From Paenibacillus campinasensis (lineage in GTDB: Bacteria; Bacillota; Bacilli; Paenibacillales; Paenibacillaceae): a stretch of DNA of 51,788 bases. Positions 32,848-41,062 of the stretch are shown one piece after another. Within the stretch, counting starts at the first letter, position 1. Each line of letters begins with the position of its first letter. The notes beneath the pieces were generated by a model. The model did no database searches and had not been told where the DNA came from. It was given only the letters and a program-made list of their open reading frames with translations. The stretch covers positions 1-51,788 of the forward strand of contig NZ_NPBY01000083.1 in NCBI RefSeq assembly GCF_002272015.1. Direction: 5' to 3'. The translations under genes and the position numbers were made by a program.

Positions 32848-33882
32848 ATGTTTGGTGGTTTTACGAAGGATTTAGGAATTGATTTGGGGACGGCGAATAC
32901 GCTCGTCTATGTTCGAGGCAAAGGAATCGTCGTTAGAGAGCCCTCTGTGGTCGCTCTGCGTACAGATACAAAAAGCATCGAGGCGGTAGGTGAATCCGCC
33001 AAAAAAATGATCGGCCGTACGCCGGGCAACATTCGTGCCATTCGTCCGATGAAGGACGGCGTTATTGCCGATTTTGACACGACGGCAACGATGATCAAGT
33101 ATTTCATCCGTCAGGCGCAGAAGCAGCGCTCGATTTTCCCGCGTCATCCGAACGTGATGGTGTGCGTGCCATCCGGTATTACTGCGGTTGAGCAGCGCGC
33201 CGTAGAGGACGCAACCAAGCAGGCGGGCGCACGCGAGGCCTATACGATCGAAGAGCCGTTTGCAGCCGCCATCGGAGCTGACCTGCCGGTATGGGAGCCG
33301 ACAGGAAGCATGGTGGTGGATATCGGCGGAGGAACGACGGAAGTGGCTGTAATTTCCCTTGGCGGAATCGTAACCAGCCGCTCGGTTCGCGTTGCCGGTG
33401 ATGAAATGGATGAGTCGATCATATCGTATATCAAACGGCAATATAATCTGATGATCGGTGAGCGTACTTCCGAACTGCTCAAGATGGAAGTTGGCTCTGC
33501 CATGCCGCTTGAAACGGTGGAAACGATGGAGATTCGCGGGCGCGATCTCGTAACAGGACTGCCGAAGACAATTACGATCACGTCCGATGAGATCAGCGAA
33601 GCGCTGGCAGATACGATCAATGCCATCGTGGATGCTGTTAAGGTCACGCTGGAGAAATGTCCGCCTGAGCTTGCGGCCGATATTATGGATCGCGGCATCG
33701 TACTTACCGGCGGCGGCGCTTTGCTCCGCAATCTGGACAAGTTGCTGGCCGAAGAGACCGGAATGCCGGTGATCGTTGCCGAGAACCCGCTCGACTGCGT
33801 AGCGATTGGCACTGGAAAAGCGCTTGAGAATATTCATCTGTTCAAATCCCGGAGCAGCTCTGCCGTGCGTTCGAAACGGTAG
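32848..33882 (+). CDS. mreB: MreB, rod-shape actin homologue
   Basis: MreB filaments organise sidewall peptidoglycan synthesis under the membrane. The actin-fold phosphate-1 loop is GIDLGTANT at 10-18, phosphate-2 is VVDIGGGTTEVAV near 160, and the adenosine motif is GIVLTGGGALLRNL near 289. GGAAAGGGAG at 32831-32840 selects ATG 32848 (344 residues). MreB of this length and position groups with the main B. subtilis MreB. mreC follows after 55 bases. Confidence 0.98.
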   Translation: MFGGFTKDLGIDLGTANTLVYVRGKGIVVREPSVVALRTDTKSIEAVGESAKKMIGRTPGNIRAIRPMKDGVIADFDTTATMIKYFIRQAQKQRSIFPRHPNVMVCVPSGITAVEQRAVEDATKQAGAREAYTIEEPFAAAIGADLPVWEPTGSMVVDIGGGTTEVAVISLGGIVTSRSVRVAGDEMDESIISYIKRQYNLMIGERTSELLKMEVGSAMPLETVETMEIRGRDLVTGLPKTITITSDEISEALADTINAIVDAVKVTLEKCPPELAADIMDRGIVLTGGGALLRNLDKLLAEETGMPVIVAENPLDCVAIGTGKALENIHLFKSRSSSAVRSKR

Positions 33883-33937
33883 AAGGTACAGGGCATGTGT
33901 CAACCCTTGGTGGGAGAGAAAACAGTTAGGTTAGAGG

Positions 33938-34831
33938 GTGTTGCAACTGTTTAAGCTGCTAGGCAACAAACGATTATTTATTGCGCTTATCGGGCTGGTG
34001 GCGTTCATCGCCATAATGGGATTTACGCTCGGCCCGAGAGCCTCCTTGTCTTGGCCCGAGAAATTTATGAGGGACACGGTAGGTTTTGTGCAGAGCATCT
34101 TCTACAAGCCCGCTTCATATATAGCGGGCTTCTTTGAAGATGTGCGCAACATGAGGGAAATCTATGATGAAAATGAGAGGCTGAGAAAAGCGGTTGCTCA
34201 ATATTCACGCGAAAGCGCTTCTTATAATATGATGAAGGCAAATTATGATGAACTTCAGAACATCATGAATTTCACGGAGCATCAGAAGCAGCGATACGAA
34301 TATGTATACCGGGTCGCGCAGGTAATCAGTGTCAATTCGGATCCGAATAACAGAACCTTGGTTATTGATCTTGGTGAACGCGACGGGGTGCGTGTGAATA
34401 TGTCCGTCACCTCGGTCGAAGGCATGGTGGGCGTCGTCAGCAGTGTCAGCAATTTCACGTCGACCGTCAAGCTGTTGACTGCAATGGATGAACAAGATCC
34501 GAACCCTCAACCGATTGCGGTTACCGCTGTCGGGAAGGAAACGGCGACGGCGGATCACAAGGCAACCTTTGGCATCATCGAAAGTTATAACGAGAAGACC
34601 GGTATGCTAGAGATGATGCGTATTCCTGAAGATGATCCGATCGAAGAGGGAGATCAGATTATTTCCTCCGGCATTGGCGGTTTGATTCCGCAAGGAATGA
34701 TCATCGGCACGGTTGATGAAGTTAGAACGAGCGATTACGGTCAGACGCGCACGGCCTCTATCGTGCCAGCGGCCAGCTTCCAGGACTGGAAGCATGTGAT
34801 CGTGGTGTTCACCCCAGAGGAGCCGGAGTGA
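33938..34831 (+). CDS. mreC: MreC, rod-shape protein
   Basis: MreC is a bitopic membrane protein linking MreB to the periplasmic-side wall synthases. A membrane segment at about 13-31 (LFIALIGLVAFIAIMGFTL) is followed by a coiled coil near 60-110 and two beta-barrel domains (RTLVIDLGERDGVRVNMSV onwards). The start is uncertain: GTG 33938 with TTAGG at 33926-33930, or TTG 33941 directly behind GAGGG. I give GTG 33938 (297 residues). A terminator-like hairpin lies inside the gene at 34107-34132. Confidence 0.95.
   Translation: MLQLFKLLGNKRLFIALIGLVAFIAIMGFTLGPRASLSWPEKFMRDTVGFVQSIFYKPASYIAGFFEDVRNMREIYDENERLRKAVAQYSRESASYNMMKANYDELQNIMNFTEHQKQRYEYVYRVAQVISVNSDPNNRTLVIDLGERDGVRVNMSVTSVEGMVGVVSSVSNFTSTVKLLTAMDEQDPNPQPIAVTAVGKETATADHKATFGIIESYNEKTGMLEMMRIPEDDPIEEGDQIISSGIGGLIPQGMIIGTVDEVRTSDYGQTRTASIVPAASFQDWKHVIVVFTPEEPE
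34107..34138 (+). other. Terminator-like hairpin inside mreC
   Basis: AAGCCCGC at 34107-34114 pairs perfectly with GCGGGCTT at 34125-34132 over a 10-base AU-rich loop, followed by CTTTG. The T-run is too short for a standard terminator. It lies within codons for a KPASYIAGFF segment. Confidence 0.4.
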
Positions 34832-34832
34832 T

Positions 34833-35357
34833 ATGAAACGCAAACAAGTGCTTTTTCTGCTTCTGTTCTTGCTGTTCATTCTCCAAGGCACGGTATTCTT
34901 CTGGCTGACGCCAAGCTCCTGGCAGCTTCAGATTTATCCGAACTTCGTATTTGTGGCGATATTGTTTGTCTCTGTCTATTATCATCGCCATACCGGACTC
35001 GTTCTTGGTCTAATATTCGGAATGATTCATGATGTAATCTATTATGGTGAAATGATCGGCACGTACTCGTTTGCCATGGGGGTATCCGCGTATATTATGG
35101 GACTTCTGTTCCAGATGCCGCGGGCCCCGCTGCCGATTATGATGACCGTCGTATTGCTCGGAAGCCTGTTGTTTGACAGCACATTGTTCGGGATCTACAA
35201 GGTGTTCAGCCTGAGCCAGTCTTCCTATGACTGGGCTTTGCTTCACCACATGCTCCCGAATCTCCTTGTTCATTTTGTCTTTGCTCTCATCATCTATGTT
35301 CCGCTTCGGAAGCAGCTGGAGATCATTGCGAAATCCAAGCGGAACCAGACATCCTGA
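34833..35357 (+). CDS. mreD: MreD, rod-shape membrane protein
   Basis: MreD is a small polytopic membrane partner of MreC. The 174-residue protein is almost entirely hydrophobic, with about five membrane segments. GGAGTGAT overlaps the mreC stop and ATG 34833 follows 1 base later, indicating coupled translation. Confidence 0.95.
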   Translation: MKRKQVLFLLLFLLFILQGTVFFWLTPSSWQLQIYPNFVFVAILFVSVYYHRHTGLVLGLIFGMIHDVIYYGEMIGTYSFAMGVSAYIMGLLFQMPRAPLPIMMTVVLLGSLLFDSTLFGIYKVFSLSQSSYDWALLHHMLPNLLVHFVFALIIYVPLRKQLEIIAKSKRNQTS

Positions 35358-35441
35358 ACCATCCCCAAGACAATTTAACGAAGACTAGCAGGAACTTGAA
35401 GGTAGGAGCGCGAAGTGTATGAGGATGGGAGGGACAGGCTT

Positions 35442-36104
35442 ATGGCTGTAAAATCCAATCATGTGACGATCAAGGGCGTAAAAGACGGCCTGGTATTCCT
35501 GCTTGATGATGAGTGTGAGCTTGAAGAGCTGCTTGGCGAGCTCCGTTACAAGCTGGAGCATAGTCATCAGAACATTTTGACAGGTCCCATTATTCATGTT
35601 GATGTCAAGCTGGGATCACGGCAAGTGACCGAAGAAGAGAAGCAGACCATTATTGATATATTAAAGCAGAAGGGAAATCTGCTGATTCGCAACATTGAAG
35701 CACCGCCGTCCGACTCCGAGGAGGAGAAGGCCGGAGGGCTGACCTTGAAAACAGGCATGGTGCGTTCCGGACAGGTGCTTCATCATGACGGAGACCTGTT
35801 GTTTTTGGGTGACGTGAATCCCGGGGGCACCATTACGTGTACCGGTGATATTTACATATTGGGAGCGCTGCGCGGCACAGCGCATGCCGGTATCGACGGC
35901 AATGAAGATGCGATAATCGCGGCGTCCTATTTTGCCCCCACCCAGCTGCGTATTTCCCAAATGATCAGCAGACCGCCGGACGAATGGGAAACACGGGAGA
36001 CGGTTATGGAGTTTGCTTATTTAAAGGACGGAAGTATGGAGATTGACAAAATCAGTAACATAGCGCGCTTGGGCCGGGATTTTAATGTGTTTAAAGGGGT
36101 GTAG
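35442..36104 (+). CDS. minC: MinC, septum-site inhibitor
   Basis: MinC blocks FtsZ ring assembly away from midcell. The N-terminal FtsZ-inhibiting domain spans about 1-100. The C-terminal beta-helix starts near 108 (MVRSGQVLHHDGDLLFLGDVNPGGTITCTGDIYILGALRGTAHAG), with the typical GxV repeats and the RGxxHAG MinD-interaction loop. GGGAGGG at 35427-35433 selects ATG 35442, giving 220 residues; a GTG at 35415 is in frame but unsupported. minD starts 3 bases after the stop. Confidence 0.95.
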   Translation: MAVKSNHVTIKGVKDGLVFLLDDECELEELLGELRYKLEHSHQNILTGPIIHVDVKLGSRQVTEEEKQTIIDILKQKGNLLIRNIEAPPSDSEEEKAGGLTLKTGMVRSGQVLHHDGDLLFLGDVNPGGTITCTGDIYILGALRGTAHAGIDGNEDAIIAASYFAPTQLRISQMISRPPDEWETRETVMEFAYLKDGSMEIDKISNIARLGRDFNVFKGV

Positions 36105-36107
36105 AAC

Positions 36108-36899
36108 ATGGGAGAGGCAATCGTCGTAACCTCAGGAAAAGGTGGCGTTGGCAAAACAACGACATCTGCGAACATCGGCACAGCTTTGGCACTGCTCGGA
36201 AAAAAGGTATGTTTGGTTGACACGGATATCGGCCTTCGTAATCTGGATGTTGTGATGGGTCTTGAGAATCGGATCATTTACGATCTATGTGATGTTGCGG
36301 AGGGACGGTGCCGTCTCAATCAAGCGCTTATCAAGGATAAACGGTTTGACGAGCTGTACATGCTTCCGGCTGCACAGACCAAGGACAAAAACGCAGTATC
36401 TCCGGAGCAGGTCAAAGATATCATTCTGGAGCTGAAGAAAGAGTTTGAATATGTCATTATCGATTGTCCGGCCGGTATTGAGCAAGGATTTAAAAATGCG
36501 ATTGCCGGCGCTGACAAAGCGATCGTGGTAACTACACCGGAGAATGCGGCTGTTCGCGACGCCGACCGAATCATCGGCCTGCTGGAAAGCTCGCAAGTCG
36601 AATCGCCGAAGCTGATCCTCAACCGGATTCGCCCGAACATGGTTAAATCGGGGGACATGCTGGACATTGAGGATGTGCTACAGGTGCTGAACATCGATCT
36701 GATCGGGATCGTGCCTGATGATGAGATGGTCATTAAGGCTGCCAATTCGGGGGAGCCTACGGTGATGAATCCAAGCTCTCAGGCTGCGATTGCTTATCGG
36801 AACATCGCACGCCGGATTTTGGGCGATACGGTCCCTTTGATGCAGATTCATCAGAAGCAGGGGATGTTCACCCGATTCAAAAAGTTTTTCGGAATGTAA
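36108..36899 (+). CDS. minD: MinD, septum-site ATPase
   Basis: MinD is a membrane-bound ATPase that recruits MinC. The deviant Walker A is SGKGGVGKTT at 9-18, Walker A' follows in LVDTDIGLRNLD, and Walker B is IIDCPAG near 119. The C-terminal amphipathic membrane-targeting helix is GMFTRFKKFFGM at the end. Length is 263 residues. Placement after minC and before a terminator closes the mreBCD-minCD unit. Confidence 0.98.
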   Translation: MGEAIVVTSGKGGVGKTTTSANIGTALALLGKKVCLVDTDIGLRNLDVVMGLENRIIYDLCDVAEGRCRLNQALIKDKRFDELYMLPAAQTKDKNAVSPEQVKDIILELKKEFEYVIIDCPAGIEQGFKNAIAGADKAIVVTTPENAAVRDADRIIGLLESSQVESPKLILNRIRPNMVKSGDMLDIEDVLQVLNIDLIGIVPDDEMVIKAANSGEPTVMNPSSQAAIAYRNIARRILGDTVPLMQIHQKQGMFTRFKKFFGM

Positions 36900-36913
36900 C
36901 CAACACAAGGGAA

Positions 36914-36943
36914 AACCGGTGCCGGCCTGGCATCGGTTTTTTT
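36914..36943 (+). terminator. Terminator of the mre-min operon
   Basis: AACCGGTGCC at 36914-36923 pairs with GGCATCGGTT at 36929-36938 (one wobble), followed by a T-run to 36943. Confidence 0.92.
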
Positions 36944-37021
36944 GTGCGTGTTCATTGTTCGTTGGGCTGCCTGGCAGGTTATGGCCGCGGATTTTCATGC
37001 TGACCGAGGCGTAGGGCTTGT

Positions 37022-37050
37022 TCTAAACATCTTTCATGAATTCATAGGAT
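37022..37050 (+). promoter_or_regulatory. Candidate sigma-E/sigma-K promoter of spoIVFA
   Basis: CATAGGATA at 37043-37051 fits the CATAnnnT core shared by mother-cell sigma factors. The -35 side (TCTAAAC near 37023-37029) is weak. The same CATAGGAT octamer precedes the SafA-like gene. The expected mother-cell role of spoIVF supports it. Confidence 0.4.
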
Positions 37051-37081
37051 AGAGTAAAACAAGCCCCAGGGGGTATGGAGC

Positions 37082-38011
37082 ATGGATATAAAATCATCGG
37101 TAAGACACCGTAGAGAGGCGCGGATTCGCGAGCTTCTGGAAGGAGGTGCGGGCCAGGATGACGGATTCGAGCTCACGCCCACGGTGCGAGATCATTCGCA
37201 GGAGCCGGGGCAGAGAACGAGCGGCGTCCGCGCCGGACAAGAGGCGCCGAGCCCGCGACCGGGCGGCAGACTGGAACCGCTTGCGGCAGGGGATGAGCCT
37301 GATCCGGAGAAGCTGTGGAAGCAGCGGTACCGCAGCTGGTACGGACCGCCCGGCGCGGATCCCGAGGACCCCGGCGAGCCCCCTCGCAGAGCCTCGTTTA
37401 TGAACAGTCTGCTTCGCAGGCTTGTCGTCAGCACGCTCGTGTTCGGGCTCGTATGGGGAGTGTTTAACATACAGCATCCATGGGCCGTGCGCGCGCAAGC
37501 TTTTGTTATCGAAAGCCTGAGTCGTGAGATGGATTTCCAGGCTGCGCAGGCGTGGTATGAGGACCATTTTGGAGGCGCGCCTTCCTTTATCCCGATTTTT
37601 GGCCAGACGGAAGGATCATCCACCAAGGTGAATGCACACTCGACGCTTGCAGCGCCGCTGGAGGGGCGACTCGTGCAATCATTTGCTGTGGATCTGAAAG
37701 GAATTGTACTGGAGGCAACGGGGGGATCGCTGGCTAACCGTGAGGTCCGCAGCATTGAAACCGGCCGTGTGCTTGAGGTGAAGGAGACGCCGGATAACGG
37801 CTATACGATTGTGATTCAGCATACCGGTGAGCGAAGAGCGATGTACAGCAGGCTCGGAGAAACGCATCTAAAGGTGAATGATTGGGTGGAAGGCGGAGAG
37901 GTTATCGGCATCTTATCCTTATCGGAAGCAGGCGGGCTGCCGGCGCTGTATTTTGAGCTGAAAGAAGGGAACCGGAGCGTCGATCCGGCGGAAGTGATTC
38001 CGTTTGATTAA
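37082..38011 (+). CDS. spoIVFA: SpoIVFA, regulator of the SpoIVFB protease (degenerate M23 domain)
   Basis: SpoIVFA holds SpoIVFB in an inhibited membrane complex until a forespore signal arrives; this controls sigma-K activation. The 309-residue protein has an N-terminal Arg/Pro/Gly-rich cytoplasmic region of about 105 residues, a single membrane segment at about 112-130 (LVVSTLVFGLVWGVFNI), and a C-terminal M23/LytM-like fold. The zinc ligands of active M23 peptidases (HxxxD and HxH) are missing: the last motif reads LYFELKEG instead of HxHFE. It is therefore a non-catalytic LytM domain, as expected for SpoIVFA. ATG 37082 follows AGGGGGTATGG. The stop overlaps the next start. Confidence 0.9.
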   Translation: MDIKSSVRHRREARIRELLEGGAGQDDGFELTPTVRDHSQEPGQRTSGVRAGQEAPSPRPGGRLEPLAAGDEPDPEKLWKQRYRSWYGPPGADPEDPGEPPRRASFMNSLLRRLVVSTLVFGLVWGVFNIQHPWAVRAQAFVIESLSREMDFQAAQAWYEDHFGGAPSFIPIFGQTEGSSTKVNAHSTLAAPLEGRLVQSFAVDLKGIVLEATGGSLANREVRSIETGRVLEVKETPDNGYTIVIQHTGERRAMYSRLGETHLKVNDWVEGGEVIGILSLSEAGGLPALYFELKEGNRSVDPAEVIPFD

Positions 38012-38867
38012 CATTAGAGGAACGGTCATTTCACTGCATCCTCTTTTTGTGCTTGTGATGCTGGCTTCCGTCATTACCGGGCGATTTCTCGAGCTGATCA
38101 CCTTGTTTATTATCGTTTTTATCCATGAGCTTGGCCATGCCTTTGCCGCAGCGGCGCTGGGCTGCAAGGTCCGTTCAATTCAGATGCTTCCCTTTGGCGG
38201 GGTCGCTGTCATTGAAGAAAACGGAGGGATGACAGCGCTGAAAGAAATAACGATTGCGCTGGCAGGGCCGCTGCAAAATGTGATCATGATCGGTCTTGCG
38301 CTGCTGTACAAAACGCTGGGCTTAGGCGAGGCCGCGTTTCTTGACTATATCATTCAAGGCAACATGATGATTGCGTTATTCAATCTGCTGCCGGTGCTCC
38401 CGCTGGATGGGGGGAAAGTGCTGCAGGCCGCGATCAGTCTGGTCGCTCCCTATCACGCGACACTATTATGGGCATCCCGCATCGGCATAGTGTTCAGTCT
38501 GATCATGGTTGGATACAGCCTGTTGCCGCTCCTGAACGGAGGAGGCATGCAGCTCAACCTGCTGATGATTGGTATGTTTCTCGCTTATTCCAATATAGAG
38601 GATCTTCGAAATGTCCATTACCGTTTCTTAAGGTTTCTGGTTCAGCGCAGCGAGCTGTATGAGCAGAGTCCGGAAAGCATCGGTACTGCCCAGCCGATTG
38701 TTGCCGATTCTGCGAAACCTTTGAGCGATATTATGCGTCTATTTAAGCGAGAGAAATATCATCTGATTTACGTGATGAACCGAAGAGGAAGCTTAATGGC
38801 AGTGGTGCCCGAACAGCGGGTTATCTCTTCTTTTTTTTCTACTCAAGATCCGCTCTTATATTCATAA
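38004..38867 (+). CDS. spoIVFB: SpoIVFB, intramembrane site-2 metalloprotease
   Basis: SpoIVFB cleaves pro-sigma-K within the mother-cell membrane. The zinc motif HELGH (HExxH) is at about 41-45 inside a membrane helix, and the third ligand region is PLDGGK near 134. About six hydrophobic segments are visible. The C-terminal ~90 residues form the CBS-like domain (SAKPLSDIMRLFKREKYHLIYVMN) that binds ATP and substrate. TTG 38004 starts 8 bases before the end of spoIVFA, so the two are translationally coupled. Length is 287 residues. Confidence 0.95.
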   Translation: MINIRGTVISLHPLFVLVMLASVITGRFLELITLFIIVFIHELGHAFAAAALGCKVRSIQMLPFGGVAVIEENGGMTALKEITIALAGPLQNVIMIGLALLYKTLGLGEAAFLDYIIQGNMMIALFNLLPVLPLDGGKVLQAAISLVAPYHATLLWASRIGIVFSLIMVGYSLLPLLNGGGMQLNLLMIGMFLAYSNIEDLRNVHYRFLRFLVQRSELYEQSPESIGTAQPIVADSAKPLSDIMRLFKREKYHLIYVMNRRGSLMAVVPEQRVISSFFSTQDPLLYS

Positions 38868-38939
38868 TACAAGAAGTTGTCAGAGGAAGACGCTAGCCTC
38901 TCGCAAGCGGATGTTATTCGTTCGTAACGGCTCTGTTTG

Positions 38940-38948
38940 TGATAGGAT
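38940..38948 (+). promoter_or_regulatory. Possible extended -10 promoter of rng
   Basis: TGA at 38940-38942 plus TAGGAT at 38943-38948, without a good -35. Only a weak match. Confidence 0.35.
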
Positions 38949-38986
38949 AGAAGGATAGGAGTGTCTTCCATTGAAGAGGTGAAGCC

Positions 38987-40219
38987 ATGAAGCAAATGTT
39001 AGTACACTGCCACGACGATACCGTTCAGATGGCTCTCATTGAAGATGGGAAGCTGGTGGAATACGCGGCCGAACGCAGCCGCCAGCAAAGCATCGTGGGC
39101 AGTTTTTACCTGGGGAAGGTCGTTAATGTGCTGCCTGGCATGCAGGCGGCTTTTGTAGATATCGGATTGAAAAAAAATGCGTTCCTGTATGTGGACGATG
39201 TGCTGCATCCACATCTGGAGAAGCAGCCGAAGCCCAAACCATCCATCTCGGAGCTTCTTCATGTCGGCCAGGAAGTAATGGTGCAGGTCATGAAAGATGC
39301 GAGGGGAGGCAAGGGCCCGCGGATTACGACGCATTATTCGCTCCCGGGGCGATGCACCGTATATATGCCAACCGCAGACTATGTGGCTGTCTCCAAAAAA
39401 ATTCAGAGCGAGGGGGAACGCGATCGTCTGAGGATGATCGGGGAGCGTCTGAAAATGGGGGAAGAGGGGTTCATTATGCGGACGGTTGCCGAGGATGAGC
39501 CGGAACAGACGATATTAAACGATCTGGAATATCTCCGAGAGGAGTGGGAGATGATTCAGAGCAAAGCGTCGCGCGCTGCTGCACCGGCGCTGCTGCACCG
39601 GGATCTTGGCATTTTGCAGCGGTTTATTCGCGACATGTTTGACCCGGACTCCGATGAACTGATCATTGATGATGAAGCCAAGGGGGCGGAAGCAGCCGTC
39701 TATTTGAAAGACAGGGTCAACGAAGGGGAGCCCAACGTACAGCTATATAGGGATGCTATGCCTCTGTTTCAGCGGTATGGCGTGGACGAGCAATTGAAAA
39801 TGCGTTTCTCGCGTAAAATCATGCTGCCAGAAGGAGTTGCAGTCGTCATTGACCACACCGAAGCGATGACCGTCGTCGATGTCAATACCGCCAGATTTAT
39901 CGGCGGAGACAACTTTGAGGAGACGGTGCTGCGCGCCAATCTGCTTGCCGCTGAAGAGATTGCCGGGCTGCTTCGTTTGAGAGACATCGGGGGCATCATC
40001 ATGATTGATTTCATCGACATGGATAGAGAAGAGCACCGGCAGCAGGTTACGGCAGCGATCGAGAAGGTGATGGCCAAGGATCGGTCCAAAAGCTACATCG
40101 TAGGCTGGACGAAGCTGGGGCTGCTTGAAATGACGCGAAAAAAAGCAAGGGAAAGCGTCTTGCTTCTCTCGTACAAGCCGTGCCCGGCCTGTGGCGGCAG
40201 GGGTGTGGTAGAGGGATAA
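38987..40219 (+). CDS. rng: Ribonuclease G
   Basis: An RNase E/G-family endonuclease involved in rRNA and mRNA processing. The S1 RNA-binding domain covers about 36-125 (GSFYLGKVVNVLPGMQAAFVDIG). Catalytic Mg-binding aspartates are Asp298 (VVDVNTARF) and Asp341 (IMIDFIDM). The zinc-link cysteines are in CPACGGRG (Cys399, Cys402). At 410 residues it is the short RNase G form without the scaffolding tail of RNase E. B. subtilis lacks this enzyme and uses RNase Y instead. The gene directly precedes the rplU leader. GAAGAGGTGAA precedes the ATG. Confidence 0.95.
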   Translation: MKQMLVHCHDDTVQMALIEDGKLVEYAAERSRQQSIVGSFYLGKVVNVLPGMQAAFVDIGLKKNAFLYVDDVLHPHLEKQPKPKPSISELLHVGQEVMVQVMKDARGGKGPRITTHYSLPGRCTVYMPTADYVAVSKKIQSEGERDRLRMIGERLKMGEEGFIMRTVAEDEPEQTILNDLEYLREEWEMIQSKASRAAAPALLHRDLGILQRFIRDMFDPDSDELIIDDEAKGAEAAVYLKDRVNEGEPNVQLYRDAMPLFQRYGVDEQLKMRFSRKIMLPEGVAVVIDHTEAMTVVDVNTARFIGGDNFEETVLRANLLAAEEIAGLLRLRDIGGIIMIDFIDMDREEHRQQVTAAIEKVMAKDRSKSYIVGWTKLGLLEMTRKKARESVLLLSYKPCPACGGRGVVEG

Positions 40220-40223
40220 TGTG

Positions 40224-40252
40224 TTGACTGGCAGAGTGGTATGTGCTATCAT
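40224..40252 (+). promoter_or_regulatory. Strong promoter of the rplU-prp-rpmA operon
   Basis: TTGACT at 40224-40229, a 17-base spacer and TATCAT at 40247-40252 with extended -10 TGC at 40244-40246. It lies just after the rng stop. Confidence 0.85.
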
Positions 40253-40258
40253 CATTGA

Positions 40259-40385
40259 GTATGTGTTTAGTGATCTTGCTGCACATGCTGTAACCGCTCC
40301 GGTTGGGTTCACAAGGACATTCACCCTGAGGGCGTGAGTGGACACCTGAATCAGGCGAGTCTGAGACATAGGGAGGTGCAAGCAA
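40259..40385 (+). promoter_or_regulatory. L21 leader RNA
   Basis: The stretch between this promoter and rplU is about 125 bases and carries clustered short inverted repeats (CCGCTCCGG near 40298-40306, CATTCAC/GTGAGTG around CCTGAGGGC at 40318-40340). The position matches the L21 leader known from Firmicutes, thought to mediate autoregulation by ribosomal protein. I identify it by place and folding, not by a full consensus match. Confidence 0.7.
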
Positions 40386-40697
40386 ATGTACGCTATTATC
40401 GAAACTGGTGGTAAACAATACAAAGTTCAAGAGGGCGATGTATTGTTCATCGAGAAGCTGAATGCTGCTGACGGTGAAAGTGTAACTTTCGACCGTGTAC
40501 TGGCCGTTTCCAATGAGAACGGTTTGGTAGCAGGTACGCCGGTTGTTTCCGGAGCATCTGTAACAGCGAAGGTAGAGAAGCACGGTAAAGGCCAGAAGGT
40601 CGTTGTATATAAATACAAACCGAAGAAAAACTACCACAAGAAGCAAGGCCATCGTCAGCCTTACACTAAAGTCGTAATCGAGAAAATCCAAGCGTAA
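40386..40697 (+). CDS. rplU: Ribosomal protein bL21
   Basis: A 103-residue 50S protein starting MYAIIETGGKQYKVQEGDVL and containing YKPKKNYHKKQGHRQPYT, both diagnostic of bL21. GGGAGGTG precedes ATG 40386. It heads the L21-Prp-L27 operon. Confidence 0.99.
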   Translation: MYAIIETGGKQYKVQEGDVLFIEKLNAADGESVTFDRVLAVSNENGLVAGTPVVSGASVTAKVEKHGKGQKVVVYKYKPKKNYHKKQGHRQPYTKVVIEKIQA

Positions 40698-40710
40698 GAA
40701 GGTGCAGTAA

Positions 40711-41040
40711 TTGATTACTGTACACATATTGCGATTGGACGATAACCGGATTCACGGTTTTCAGGTTGAGGGCCATGCCGGTTATGCCGATCCGGGCGAA
40801 GATATCGTATGTGCTGGCGTGTCCAGCATTACGGTGGGGACGGTTAATTCGATTGAGGCGCTTACCGGAACCGTGATGAGAACCCGGATGAAGAATGGCT
40901 TTTTAAGCGCATCGCTTCCGTCTGTGGTGGAGGAATCCGCAGCTAGCCAAGTTCAGCTGCTTCTCGAATCCCTGGTTGTTATGTTGCAAGGAATTGCTGA
41001 TTCATACGGCGAGTATATTCAAATACAAGATATGAAATGA
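40711..41040 (+). CDS. prp: Ribosomal-processing cysteine protease Prp (YsxB)
   Basis: Prp removes the N-terminal extension of bL27 in Firmicutes. The catalytic pair is His22 (VEGHAGYA) and Cys34 (DIVCAGVS). The length of 109 residues is standard. The start codon is TTG 40711 after AGAAGGTG at 40697-40704. It lies between rplU and its substrate gene rpmA. Confidence 0.96.
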   Translation: MITVHILRLDDNRIHGFQVEGHAGYADPGEDIVCAGVSSITVGTVNSIEALTGTVMRTRMKNGFLSASLPSVVEESAASQVQLLLESLVVMLQGIADSYGEYIQIQDMK

Positions 41041-41062
41041 CTTTAAGAAGGAGGTAGGCCAC

